This document shows positions 34,355-46,080 of a stretch of DNA of 64,000 nt, in pieces. Under the pieces are notes generated by a model that was given only the letters and a program-made list of their open reading frames with translations, was not told where the DNA came from and made no database searches. Made by a program: the position numbers and the translations under genes. The stretch is taken from positions 62,001-126,000 of the forward strand of contig BGZK01000141.1 of the NCBI GenBank assembly GCA_005406025.1. The letters run 5' to 3'. Each line of letters starts with the position of its first letter. The stretch's first letter is position 1. This DNA comes from Eumeta japonica (lineage: Eukaryota > Arthropoda > Insecta > Lepidoptera > Psychidae).

Positions 34355-34367
34355 AAAAACGGAGCAT
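34355..34367 (-). CDS. Kazal gene B, exon 1 (start codon, signal-peptide beginning)
   Basis: ATG at 34367 begins MLRF. With exon 2 the signal peptide would be MLRFLTVFLQSVLG, a good hydrophobic leader. The phase demands a donor at T|GTGTGTAAG, whereas the consensus donor GTAAGT lies four bases further on (34350) and would break the frame. Either the weaker GT is used, a base is missing in this sequence, or another first exon exists. The location right behind a TATA/TCAGT pair supports it. Confidence 0.5.
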
Positions 34368-34425
34368 TTTGACCGCCTCATAGTCAAATATTTTAAATAA
34401 ACACACGAGTTCAAGCAACGATCTC

Positions 34426-34465
34426 ACTGAGGTTGAGCGCTCGCGCCGAGCACGGCATTATTTAA
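34426..34465 (-). promoter_or_regulatory. Proposed core promoter of gene B
   Basis: On the minus strand a TATA-like TTAAATAA (34465-34458) is followed about 30 bases later by the arthropod initiator TCAGT (34430-34426). The first ATG comes about 60 bases downstream at 34367. Confidence 0.5.
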
Positions 34466-34469
34466 GGAC

Positions 34470-36435
34470 TTCGCGACAGTTGTTTTTCCTACTAAAACGG
34501 GTTTGTCTGGTAAATTCTTGGGGAAGTTCTCAACGCTGTGTGCCGTATACAGGTTAATATCGTAAATAAACAAATTTTAGTGTATACACATAAAATATTT
34601 TTTTTCATTTTCTTAAATATGAGTAAAATAAGATACCGCGTGCTGGTATTTGCCCCATAGCAAATTAAAACTATAGTTTCTAAATCCATTCGCACGGTGT
34701 TAGTGTACTAAGCTAAGCAATTTTCTATGAGGGAAATAAAAACGTTATCAAAATACAAAATAACAAGTATGTTTAGAAATGTATTAATCGTAGTGCCTTA
34801 CAATCTTTTCAAATCAATGAAGATTAAACATTAATATGTTTCTAAATAACGTCCCTAAAATCTCATAGGCACATAGACGATGAAGTCACCCTTTGAGAGA
34901 CTTCATTGTCTATGTAGGTAGTTTCTCCTGAGACAGTTACTAACGGATGTATGCTAACACTTTCCACAAACTAAAATGTTTCAAAATTGTAGATTCATTT
35001 TCCCATAATTCGCAAAGAAGTTTTAAAATGTTTTACTGAAATGAAATGTAAAGCAAATTAGGTACTTGTATTTATTTTTAACTGTTGGATCGCAACGTCT
35101 GTGACTTCTTGATTTGCAATAAAAAAGTGTGCTCACTAATGCATGAAGTTCAGATACATCTTATTCGAGGTTGTTTTAATGCAAAATATACCGTTAGATT
35201 ATTTTATTTCAAACAGTTATGAATTGTCTTTGTTTATTTGCATTAATTTAACTTTATTATAAAAAAGTTTGGTAATCAGTCAAATGATTTTTATTTAATT
35301 TTAACTCTTAATCTCCCTAGTGCACTCAGCTTATGTATGTCTATATATGATATTATGAGGGTTTTTTTTTAGTTAGACTTGGTATAATCGGAAAGGTCTT
35401 GACCCGAATTTGTGCCTTTTCTTTTTTTTACACATTTTTGAGCGATAATTAAATTTATCATATTAAGATTTCGAAGAAGTTCTATTTAGCAGCAGAGATC
35501 ATTTGCATATTTTCTTGTTAATTTTATTTTGCATACATAAATATAATTAAGATTAAAATATCAATTATTATTATTGAATTAAGTCGAAGAATATATGTGC
35601 AGGCAAATGAAATAATAAAAAAATGACACAAAGAAGCTAAAAATATTTATTTAATTTTCAATTTAATTCTAATAACGATTGCCGGTTGCTAGTGTAGCTG
35701 GTACCCACTACCAGCATTTAACCTGGGACGTTCTACTAAACTGCATAATTCCCTACTTTATGAAACGAAAGTTGAAGTTTTATTCAATTCGTTTGAGTAA
35801 TTGTCAGTGAAGAATTATTAAATATAATTAGTAACAAATGCGTGTTATTTCAAAGTACCCAACATGATTTCTGTCATCCTTGTAATACATTCAACATTTT
35901 TTGACAATATAAAACAATATTAATCTGGTGTTGTATAGAGCAACAATAACACAATATACGCCAAATTTACTTTCAATTATTAGGAATATTAATTAAAATT
36001 AATAATACCATTAAGTACAAAATATTCTGGATTAGCCAAATACTCAACAAGATTTGCTTTGAGAATCTAAAACTTAGTCTTAATTGCATTAAAGTTAAGA
36101 TTTTAGATTTAGACCGATTGGATTCGATATTGATACAAAATCGGTAGGCATTCTCTGATAGAGAGAGATTTTATCACTGAATTATAAAGATGGAATAAGT
36201 TTCATTCTATTCCCATATTTCCGAAATTACTAATCCCGGTAATATGAAATAATTATTTGTACTAATAGAAAATTTAACACTTAATTTACAGAAAATTAAA
36301 GATATGTCTTGCAAAGAAATATTTTTAATTTATTTATTTAATTTATTAATGGCTGTTAATTAAATTCATGTCTGTTTATTTAAATTTTCTTCGACTCCTT
36401 AATCTTATAGGGTTTAATCCTCGCATGAACTGCTG
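34470..36435. other. AT-rich spacer upstream of gene B
   Basis: No gene seen. It contains a 17-bp hairpin at 34871-34915, listed separately. Confidence 0.4.
34871..34915. repeat. 17-bp stem-loop
   Basis: ACATAGACGATGAAGTC (34871-34887) pairs with GACTTCATTGTCTATGT (34899-34915) with one mismatch (G-U in RNA), around an 11-base loop. It lies about 450 bp upstream of the proposed gene B promoter. It could be a small fold-back relic or a structured RNA; no further support. Confidence 0.75.
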
Positions 36436-36439
36436 CATT

Positions 36440-37150
36440 AGAAATTTCGCGTCAATGTGTTTGACACTGACTCAAAATAGATTATTTCTTTCATCATCTG
36501 TCCTTTGTTTTTACAAATTGCCGGCAAAAAGAAAATTGTTTGCCAACTTTAATGTAACTCGAGAAAATTTTCTTGCAATTATTTGCCACGACTTTCGTTG
36601 CCATTTCAGCCAACAAAAAAATTATAACAGACTTTTGTTGGCCTTTTGTGATGAAGTTACAACCCTTGACACTATTTTATAACTCATTCAACGAGTTCAA
36701 ACGTGGCCGCAAAAAAATGTCACCTCTCTCCGGGATGACAGGTCATTATGTAAAAATTGTTTCGAAAAATGAAAAGCAGTTACTGCAGTCTAGTCCACTG
36801 ACAATTGTTTGCCTCTTGTTTTGGAATAAAACTACCTCGCAGTAACATTCTCCTTCATCATCACAACGCCTCACCACATACCGCCACATAAACTACTAAC
36901 TATTTGGGGACGTTACGTATAGAAATACTGGCTTACCCGCCTCACAGCCCCGACCTCGCACCAATTAATATTTATTTACTTCCTAAAACAAAAGAGAACT
37001 TCGAAGAAAGTGTTTTACAGACGCCGAGGAAGAAGTGGCTTCATATAAAAGAGGCCGCCTAAGTGCGAGTGGCAAAGGTGTTTCTCTCAGTGGTTCCATC
37101 GAATGTAGCGATGTATTGATCTCAAAGGACTATTTTGTAAAATAATAACT
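36440..37150 (+). mobile_element. Mariner family 3, copy 2, internally deleted
   Basis: It matches the copy at 17393 at both ends: CAACAAAAAAATTATAACAG (36610), CAACGAGTTCAAACGTGG (36687) and, at the 3' side, CAACGCCTCACCACATACCG (36863) and AAATACTGGCTTACCCGCCT (36923). Between GTTCAAACGTGG and GTCACCTCTCTCCGG about 0.4 kb of the transposase middle, including the first catalytic Asp region, is missing. It is not able to move by itself. Confidence 0.78.
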
Positions 37151-38290
37151 CTCCGCTTTGCCGTATTGATGGCGCACATAACAATTACAACAAACTAGAG
37201 GTGAGGATAGCACGTGACTTCTGGTTTCGCTTTATTTATGGCATTATTCAAAACTAAAATATCTCATTTTTACAATAATGTTAGTTCTGGAGTTAATTCT
37301 GAATCAATCTCACATTCACGTCTTAAATCTTTTAAAACACTACGAAAATACATAATTCTTTTGTCATTTATTACAAATGCATATAAAAATTTTCAAGGAA
37401 AATGTCCTAATTTATATTAGCGGATAAACTGATGAGTGTTATTTAATGACCGGGTTTCCCAATTCGCAACTCCTCTGAATAGATGTTGACTTTATTTCAA
37501 ATTGTAAATGATCATTCGTTCTAAATGTAGTAGGTTTTTTCCATCACATGCCGCGTTTAAACGTATCTTCTTGCTCTTGCATTGTTCGTTGCCACATGTT
37601 TTTGGAAGTAGAATAGTTTTTTTTATTAATTATTGAAATACTGCATTTTTGGGCTTAGGAAAAACGTAGTATGCATTTATTTGTAGTGATTATTTATTTT
37701 TGCATATATGGCCGTCTCAGTTCTATTACTTTTAGTTTTCGCTTTGGCAATCAAATTTCTGCTACATTTAAATTAATTATAGGAATACAAGCAATTCAGA
37801 CACATGTTAATTAACTAATCATTTTTAAATAAATTGATATTTGATTTATTTCTAATGACGAGAAATCATTTCATTTTGATGACAGAAAATAATCAAATAA
37901 TTTTAAATGTAGTTGTTAAATTTTAATGTATGCTTATGTAAATTATTTGCCATTTTTCAGCAGTATTAACAAAAACAACAAAAACAATTAAATTGTATGT
38001 ATTGAAATGAAAAAGTAAGACGTTTTCATTTTCATAATTTTATAATGTAAATTTAGAGCTCAAATTTCTTTGTATGCAGTGACTTTAGATGCTCAAAAGT
38101 TTGGAACATCCAAAAATACGTATTTCATTTTTGATAGGAAACAAATTCCATTGTTGAGTTATAAAATACATCTGAGAACAAAAAAAAAATTGCCTCAACA
38201 ACTGATTATACCAAATTGCAAGCGCCGAATGATGTTATAAAAACTTACACGGCCGAATGACATTACAATAATTTACCCATTTGATAAACG
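37151..38290. other. AT-rich spacer
   Basis: No gene or recognised element. Confidence 0.4.
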
Positions 38291-38294
38291 TAGC

Positions 38295-39095
38295 GGTGCC
38301 GCTACTTTTGACAGCCATTTTTAATAGGAAACTACTTGCTATAATTCTAAAGCTAAAAAAAAACTGCCCATGAGCATGTAAAACCATGCTGACTATAGGG
38401 TTCCATTATTACATTATTACAAAAAAATGCACTAGAGATGAAAAAACTACGTTGTTGCACTTTTTGTTTATAATAGTTATAATCACTTTAGTTGCCTATA
38501 ACTAGAAAAACAAGTAGGTATGTCGACTATTACTATTACACTAGTGTAAATTAGAGTGCATCAGCAAAAGAACTTATCTTCAGTGCACTTACGTCTTTTT
38601 GTTAAGAAGCGCAGTTTTTCGGCAATAACTCAAAAACAGTATATCCGAACATCGTCGATATAATTTTCGTTGAAATTATTTATAAAGCGTTAACTTCATT
38701 ATTTTTTCATATTTTTTGGATATACGGTTTAAAAAATAAAGGTGAGAACACAATTTCTGCTAATTTCGAAGCGATTATTTCTCAAATTATTCAGGTAATC
38801 AGAAAAATTGCTAAGAAACATTAAAGTGTTTTTAAATATGTGACACACGTTGATGTTCGCTGAAAAAAATTTTTACAGCTTCTGTTGCATATATGGAGTG
38901 CCCTACCTAGATATATTTATTTTTGTTATTTAAGTACCAAACTTAGTAGCGGTTTAACAAGACACCTACACTATAAATTTCATGAATATAAGTTTTGTGG
39001 TTTTTGCATAAAATGCCTTTGACATACGGACGGATGGATGAACATGATGAAACTATAAGGGTTCCGTTTTTGCCAATATAACTCGGAACCCTAAA
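38295..39095 (+). repeat. Long dispersed repeat Y, copy 1 (CGGAACCCTA end)
   Basis: From ATAGGGTTCCATTATTACAT (38395) to CGGAACCCTA (39083) this is an inverted, diverged copy of 52596-53400. Shared blocks include AAGCGCAGTTTTTCGGCAAT, TAACTCAAAAACAGTATAT, TTGCTAAGAAACATTAAAGT and AAGGGTTCCGTTTTTGCC. The ends GGGTTCC/GGAACCC are complementary, as in a MITE. The similarity seems to extend a little left (38295-38395). I see no coding frame. It belongs to a repeat type common in Lepidoptera. Confidence 0.72.
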
Positions 39096-39099
39096 AACG

Positions 39100-39985
39100 G
39101 CATACGAACACGGCTAATCACTATTAAAACATATTGCGTGTGAGTTGTTTATTTAATAGACAATAAATAATAAACAGATTGTACACAACAATTTCAGCTG
39201 ACAATATTTTGTTATTTTATTTTTTTAGTCGGGTCTTAGTTTTTTAACATGGTTTTCATTTAATTATTTTGTGCATATAATTTTGTGAAACGTATTTGCA
39301 GACACGATTTACATTTTCTTTTCTTTAGGTACATGTAAAGAAAAGAAAATGTGAATCTCGAAACATATGTCTGTGTGTGAATTTGGTTTGCTCAAAAAAG
39401 TTGAAAAAGGAACCATTCAGTCTAAAAACTGTACTTTGATGACTCCTACTGGCGAACCAATGAGAGGTATATAAAAAAACAATAGAGCAATTTCGAAGAG
39501 CGTGAAATTCCCCATAAGGTCCATCAGACCGACTCACAATATTGTAAAAAGTGGCTAAGCGTTACAAATTTGAAAAAAGTAAAACATTTTTTAAACATGC
39601 ATTTTAAACGGGAAAACTTCAAATTTAAATAGTAAGTACTTAAAGTTGATATTAAGAATTCAAAGTAGATGAGAATTTTTTTTTCTATAGCTAGATTAAT
39701 GTTTTGCTTCAGCACCGAGAAAAAAAATTATTTTGCGGAAATGAATCACACTAATACATACCCATATACGTACATACTATTCAAAATCATAACCTTTTTT
39801 TAGTTCGTCGTAGTCGGATAATAAAAAAAGGTTGAATTAAGAAGTTTTTTCACAAGCTATAGATTGTTCAAGTTTCACACATCGTACTTCTTGTTTGACA
39901 TGAAAGGTTCTTAAGCTATTTTGTTTATTAACTTTTCGCTATGAATTTTTGTATATAATTTGTTTATGTTTATTTATTTTTTATA
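39100..39985. other. Non-coding spacer
   Basis: It has an AAGAAAAGAAAATGTGAATC repeat around 39310-39350 in inverted form (ACATTTTCTTTTCTTT at 39311 with AAAGAAAAGAAAATGT at 39338). No gene. Confidence 0.4.
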
Positions 39986-39989
39986 ATCT

Positions 39990-41285
39990 GTTTTCAAACC
40001 GATTTTCGAAAATCGAGTTTTCACCAGATCTTGACGTTTTAAGGTCTTAGAAATATACCTAGACCATTTCTTCAGTGATTTCTATATATCAGTGAATGGT
40101 TGTGTGCCCACGTGTGTGTGTATGAAAACCTCTCACAACTTTTGGATGGATTAACTGTAACATAATATCGCAATGTTGTTTGCGACATTCAAAAGGGGTC
40201 CACTCAACTTATACTCCCTAAAACTATATCGCCCCGTAGATTTTGAAAAATCTTAAAATTTAAAATAAATTATTTTACAATGTTTTGTAAACTGCTCCAC
40301 CGATAAATTTCAAAATTGTTCTACTTAAGAAAAAAAATGGAAATTTTTTTTTCAAAAACTGTTTCTTTAGAATATTTCTATAATCACTGCCAATAAATTT
40401 CAAAAATGAAGTAGCTATTTTTATTTAAAAGGAACGTCGATCATTTTAAAATACATCAAAATTGATCCGTTCGTTCAAGTGATATCGTTAACATGAAATA
40501 AAAAAAAAGTTTTTTTTCCAAAACATGTAATATTCTTGATCAAATGATGTTTGTTGCTCGCTCGTTTTCATCTATGTAAAAAACTACGTTAAATGGATAT
40601 AAAGCATATCAATATTTAACGACGCGTTCGAAAGGTATTGTAGTTGAAAAACCAAAAAAGAAAAAGCGTTTTTTATGCGCAAATTTATGAACTCGAAGTG
40701 CTCAAAAGGTTTAGGTAAAAATGCAGAACGAAAATACGAAACAGGTTGTGTCAACCTCGGTGTGGAACTGTACATACTACATAAATTGACACACACGTAC
40801 ACAACATATTGTTTAACTAAAATAATTATAACCTTGTCTTGATAAAGAAAAAGTAATTAAATACGAAAACACAAAAACACAGTTCACGTAAACGTCGGTG
40901 TCATGACATTTCTTTTTTTTCCGTCAAACTTTATTCTTCTTCACAGCGTCGCGACGCACGGAGTCCGGATACGCCATAAAAGGTATTAGAACTACATTTT
41001 TGAGCTCGGAGAACTTAAAAGAACACTAAAAATCGATATTTTAAGAGTGATAAACTCAATAATTTATTGCTACTTTATTTTTGAACTCTTTCAGCTCGAA
41101 AGTAGTAAGAAGCTTCAGGCGTAATCTGCAGAGTCAACCTACTTTCGATTTTTTTTTAATTCAAAAATTCATATACATAATTTATAACACAAGAAGTTAA
41201 AATACACATCAATAAATATCAAAACGGAAAGTTTTAGGGATGGCCTGCAAGGTCAACCGTTTTTCATATTTTTTTCTATTCCTTC
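39990..41285 (+). repeat. Cluster of lepidopteran dispersed repeats
   Basis: Recognisable pieces are GAGTTTTCACCAGATCTTGA CGTTTTAAGG (40015-40044), a GTGTGTGTGTATG stretch (40112), and CAACTTTTGGATGGATTAAC (40136). Two related motifs, ATCTGCAGAGTCAACCTACT (41125) and GGCCTGCAAGGTCAACCG (41242), end the cluster. They resemble non-coding repeats spread over moth and butterfly genomes. No open frame of note. Confidence 0.5.
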
Positions 41286-41289
41286 ACAT

Positions 41290-42445
41290 TATATCCTTTT
41301 TTGAAGCTGACTCTATTAATGTTAATCAAATCATCTATATAATTGTATACTAATTTTCCCATTTTCGTGTACTAACGGGAATACAGTGATAGAAATAACT
41401 GCTCACAAGAGGTGAAAAAAGTGTTTCGATCGTAAAGCACTCTCAAATGCTTCGCATTATCAGTCGTGTAATATTCTACTACACAAATTTATAATTTTTA
41501 TTATTTATTGCATATAGGAAAACCCTAAGGAATATACCCATAAAGCCCTGCAAAAAAGAATACTACCTTATTATATGGAAGTGGTAACCGTATACCTATA
41601 TGCGACGTAGAAGATTCCCAGATAATCCACGTATCTAAATCATATATTGATTAAAAATATCGACTATTAGTCCCTTAAACGGTGAAAAAAAAAAAAAAAC
41701 AATAAATAAAACAAAGCGATACAAACACTAAATTTTAGAGTATTTTCCAGCGTTCAACGAAACTGAATTTACATAATTCTCTAACACTAATACAAAACCT
41801 TTAAAACACGCATAAACCTCAAAGGTCATCGAATGACATTACAATGAATAACCTTTAATTTTGTTTCCGCATTTCTAATTTATATGATTTAATGAATTTT
41901 CATGATTTAATCAGCTGTTACTTATAATTCTTATTTTCTATAGTTTACTTTAAAAATTACTAAGACGTTTAAGTAAAATATATATTATGATTTGTAAAAA
42001 ACGGAAAACGAAAATGTCATTAGCATATTTGAATATCTATGAAAAATATTGTAAAAAATATGAGGGACAGCACAAGACGACAATGACTGACATTTCCGAT
42101 TAGCTAAATTCGAGCATGAGATCATCATCGGGCAGGGATGAGGTGCGGGTGCTAAGAAATCCATTTCATTCTTCAAAATCCATTTACTTTCTTCAATGTT
42201 TACTAACTAGAAATTAATTGTAACTAACTACCGCGAGCTAGTCCGTTCCGGAATTTACGTGTAAACCAATTGACGCTACGTTGCAAATCAATTACATTAA
42301 TTATATTCGCCTTATCGCCCATTCATCAACAGGAGCTTGGCGGGCCACATTTGCTCGGCAGTAACGATAAAACAAAATAACTAGTATTTACACGCCGCAT
42401 GTACGTTGGGACGTCCAGAGAATTTTTCATCGCAAACACTACTAC
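41290..42445. other. AT-rich spacer
   Basis: No gene recognised. A poly-A run lies at 41684-41698. Confidence 0.4.
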
Positions 42446-42447
42446 AA

Positions 42448-43255
42448 GGTCCATTTTTCCGAAATTTTCCCAAAACAAGAGGAAAACAATTGCTTTTTTA
42501 TTTTCTAAAACAATTGTTGCATGACGATAGGTCATTCCGAAGAAAGAAGCCACTATTTTTTTTCCAACGCTTCGACCTCGTTTTACTTTAATAAGCAACT
42601 CCTTGAAAGGAAACACCCACTGAGTAGACTGTCTTTGGTTTCGAGATCGTAACAGTAAATCTAGCTTTCGTTACCTGTAACCATGCGCACACAGCATTTG
42701 AGTCACCATCTGCAAATCTTCGTATCATTTCGCGGCACAACATAACGGAGTTTTTGAGCGTCAGTCAAATTGTGAGATATCCACTGAATACAAAGCTTCC
42801 TGGCCGTTAAATATTCATGAAGGATTTTGTGCACTCCATTGACTTAACCAATGCCTAAGCCAGCCCGAATCCGCTGGTCGGCTACTTTTTGTTAATCTCT
42901 ATTATGAGCTGCACAGCACTTCTGTTATCTTCGGTCATTGCTGTAGAAGGACGTCCCTCACGCTGATCGTCAGTAAGATTAGTGTAACCACGTTTGAACT
43001 AGTTAAGCCAATTATAAACAGTGCCAAGGAATGGAGCTTTACCATGAAAGGACAACCGAAGTCTCTTATAAATTTCTTGTTAGTTTAAATGGCTACGAAA
43101 GACACAAGAAAACTATTTTAAGGAAATTTTCTAGACTGAAATTCTTGTTGACGTTATACAATTTTCTTTTTGCCCCAATTTGTGAAAACAAATGACAGAT
43201 GAATAGAATATACATAATAAGATTAGCAAAGAGTTCCATTTTTGAAATTTAAATA
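42448..43255 (-). mobile_element. Mariner family 3, copy 3, 3'-truncated
   Basis: On the minus strand it starts with ATGGAACTCTTTGCTAATC (about 43238) and runs through the transposase N-terminus, the HTH region and DNLQMVTQM-like remnants. Then come the catalytic region (AIKARFTVTISKPKT, shifted) and LLIKVKRGRSVGKKIVASFF (about 42597-42540). It stops around the GKMDLVV position, so the YSPDL end is missing. Stops and shifts are frequent. Confidence 0.78.
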
Positions 43256-43259
43256 TGTT

Positions 43260-44030
43260 GTATTATTTTTATTTTCTAAGGCGCCAATTCTTAAAATTTT
43301 AAGCGAGCCCTACGTATATTGTCGACTCGAAACATTATTATCTTGTATTCTATAATTATAGGGATTGATTTCGATCAACTCTACCGTACCCTTCAAGAAG
43401 TTATAAATGAGTCATATGATTTGAAAACCCGGCATTATCGTTTTGGTACAATTTTAGAAAATCGATAAAAACCTATATATAGCTTTATGAGTATGAAAGT
43501 CCCCAGGCTTTTTATATACATTTAGACAAGTTAACTAAACTATACTGATCGTTTTTAAGTACAAATTATAGGTGAAAAATGATAAACACTGTATTAAAAA
43601 TTTAAACTACATTAAGAGTTAATTTTTATAAAAAAAAAATACGACTGTTTGGAAACTATATGACTCAAATATAGATTTCCTTCGTCATAAAGCTCGTATA
43701 ATTTCATTCTGTTTATGAATTCCCACTTTTGTCTAATACGGTAATGTTAATAACATTTATTTTAACACACACATTGCTTGAAATATATAATCATATTATA
43801 TTTTCATAACGTTTTAATTAAACGTTTTGATTCACTGGTATAAATCTTATGCCCCTTTTTAGTGTTTTTAGGTGGCATTTTGTAAGATACCAATTGAACA
43901 ATGTTGTTCAGTCACTGCTGTAGTCTAATGCTAAATTATTAGTAATAACTTTCTCCAATGATTAAATATTTGTTCAAATGCTATCTAGACATGTCTTACA
44001 GATAAAAGTGATTCTTGTAGGCCTTAAAGG
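43260..44030. other. AT-rich spacer
   Basis: No gene recognised. Confidence 0.4.
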
Positions 44031-44036
44031 AAGATT

Positions 44037-44285
44037 TTACAAATTGTTACATCTAAAGAATTTTTTTCTACTGTAATTAATGACATCTAATAAGTTTACA
44101 TTAAAATCGTCCCAAATTACAATGTATTTGTTAATGTCATTGATTATACATAAGGCATGATCGATAATCGATTCAAATAAATCATAAGAAGAATTGAAGG
44201 GTTTGCATACACTCATGACAATAATCCGTTCGAGCTCCATACAAGCTATTACTGTATGGAATAAATAATAAAGCAAAGTAGACTA
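44037..44285 (-). pseudogene. Non-LTR retrotransposon endonuclease fragment
   Basis: An uninterrupted 79-codon piece with ELERIIVMSVCKPFNSSYD and INKYIVIWDDFNVNLLDV. The second block is the endonuclease/phosphatase motif normally reading GDFNVNLL; here the catalytic-site Gly is Asp. It corresponds to the middle of an APE-type endonuclease of a jockey-like element. It is flanked by nothing recognisable, so it is an isolated remnant within the region downstream of gene A. Confidence 0.6.
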
Positions 44286-45011
44286 AAGACCTGTGCAATA
44301 CTTAGATCCAAAATTTCGGTTCTGTCTTAAACTTAAAATTGCTTCCGACGAGAATTAAAGATCCACCACATACTGAGAGAGAGACACTCTGTTGAGAGAT
44401 CTTGCAATCTGATGATTAGTAATACCAAGCAGGAGCTGATAGTTTTTGAGTCGGTATTCCATAATACATAATAAATTAATGTTCGAATACATGAATACCT
44501 CATACTTCAGTTTTTGCCCTCTATGCCCTAAATATTTTGATGCACCAGGTCGCAAAAGCGATAACTTTTGTTACTATTATAAATAATTTTATTATTATTT
44601 ACAGGTTGAATTAATGCAAGAGTATACTAAACTGTATTGACATAGCAATAAGATTTTCTAATATTTGGTAGACAATGAAGGACTAATTACTTCGTAATAT
44701 CACTTCATATTTTAACAAATACATATTTTCTTATTTCTGTTTAACTAAGAATATTTTTGTTCGACATCAAAGGCAATAAAACATATATTTTAATATCACA
44801 GTATAATTTATAAAATACACATATGAAAATTAATTTTCTTTTTACAATAGTACTCTAAAAGTAAGATATTAATATTTTGGAGACTCTCACTTGAAAAAGG
44901 TTTTAAAAATTCGTAATGGCAATTAGAGGCTTTAAAGATCTCTAACGCCTTAAGAAAACTATGATTATAATTATTATGGACTATGTTATGTCAATCGTTC
45001 GCCGTTGACGG

Positions 45012-45064
45012 CTATTGAGTGGCCCTCACCATCGGACAAGGCCCTGACCTCAACAGATTCACGT
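45012..45064 (-). CDS. Kazal gene A, exon 4 (terminal)
   Basis: Acceptor CATTTCTTTTGCAG|ACGTG ends at 45065. The two leading bases complete the codon left by the Kazal exon. The frame reads VNLLRSGPCPMVRATQ and stops at TAG 45012. The Cys in SGPC is the sixth cysteine that the Kazal exon lacks and lies at the normal distance. A very similar exon at 60469 belongs to gene C; even the 20 bases after the stop resemble each other (GGCGAACGATTG against AGACGAACGACG). Confidence 0.82.
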
Positions 45065-45579
45065 CTGCAAAAGAAATGGATTAGTTAGTTACATGGTGCA
45101 TTCACGAGTCATTGGTCCAATAAAATCTATGACTTTTTACATCTGACCATAAACAATTTTACCTTTTGTTATAATAACTATGAAGCTTTAGACGACTGCG
45201 CACACTAAAAAAATATCACAATAAACTTCATGTTTATTGTGATATCTTATACCCGAGCGTTGCCCCATAATTCCTTTTTCATAAAAATATCAATTACGAT
45301 ACATTTTACAAATATCTAAAACATAAACACATTCACTTGATTTCAGTTACATATGACATTTCACCTTCTTTGTTTATTCCTCATTTTAATACTGTATATT
45401 GTAGCGGTCATTCATCTTTATTCATTGCGTCATAATGTCCTGCGCCGATCTATCACACCCCCTACGCCCTTTGTTGATACCCCTCTCTAACGATATCGCA
45501 CAGTCGCCTAAGCAATCAGCACGAGTTTCTCCCCGCACGACACTCTTTGATATGTTTGACATATGCGCGAATCTATACT

Positions 45580-46080
45580 AAAAACCAGAAGAGTTTGTTT
45601 GTTTGATCGCGCCAATCTCTGAAACAACTAATCAGATTTGAAAAATGCAAAAGCATTTGATGTAACAATTTGGAGAAAAGTCATAAATTATCTGAAAAGA
45701 TTTTTTTTTATTGTTTGAACTCGCTAATCTTTAGAACTATCATTCGGATTTAAAACTTTTTTTGTATTTGGTTTGAGAAATATTGTAGGCTGTTCGATTG
45801 AGTTCTATCGGTGATAGGTTGAATAATGTATGGATCCGCTAAAAAAATTTTGAAATTCACTATTTATGGTAACAGAAAGAGGTTGAATTTTGTATCAAAC
45901 TTTTTATGGAGCGATATACGACTGTGAAAGGAATAAACATTGCTTATTAAAAGTGGTGAGACGCGTTTTTAACAGCTAAGTCAGAGAGAGAAAGAGATTG
46001 TATATAGATATATATACCTATAACGAAAATATGTTTTATTTGACTCCTAAGATTTTGGAAACTACTGAAGGTATCCGCAT
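45580..46080 (+). repeat. Lepidopteran dispersed repeat
   Basis: GAGTTTGTTTGTTTGATCGC followed by GCCAATCTCTGAAACAACTA, and later a copy of the same opening (GAACTCGCTAATCTTTAGAA at 45717) with ATTCGGATTTAAAACTTT, are typical of a common moth repeat ('gtttgtttgaacgcgctaatctcaggaactac...'). The end near CGCATGGGACCATAACCAAT fits too. The family is recalled from memory. Confidence 0.5.

Larger units (their letters stand above)
29499..34367 (-). other. Kazal gene B: secreted His-rich protein with a C-terminal Kazal domain (gene span)
   Basis: Proposed gene model: exon 1 34367-34355, exon 2 33241-32380, exon 3 30652-30510, exon 4 29575-29499. The coding lengths 13+862+143+77 add up to 365 codons including the stop. 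The product has a short signal peptide, a 286-codon hydrophilic region rich in His, Tyr, Gln, Gly and then Glu/Pro/Asn, and one Kazal domain of the serine protease inhibitor type. It would be secreted. The exon plan and phases equal those of genes A and C. The TATA/TCAGT promoter pair sits just upstream and double poly(A) signals follow the stop. The weakest parts are the exon 1 donor and the exon 4 acceptor. The function of the His-rich part is not known; such segments often bind Zn or Cu, but this is inference. Confidence 0.65.
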
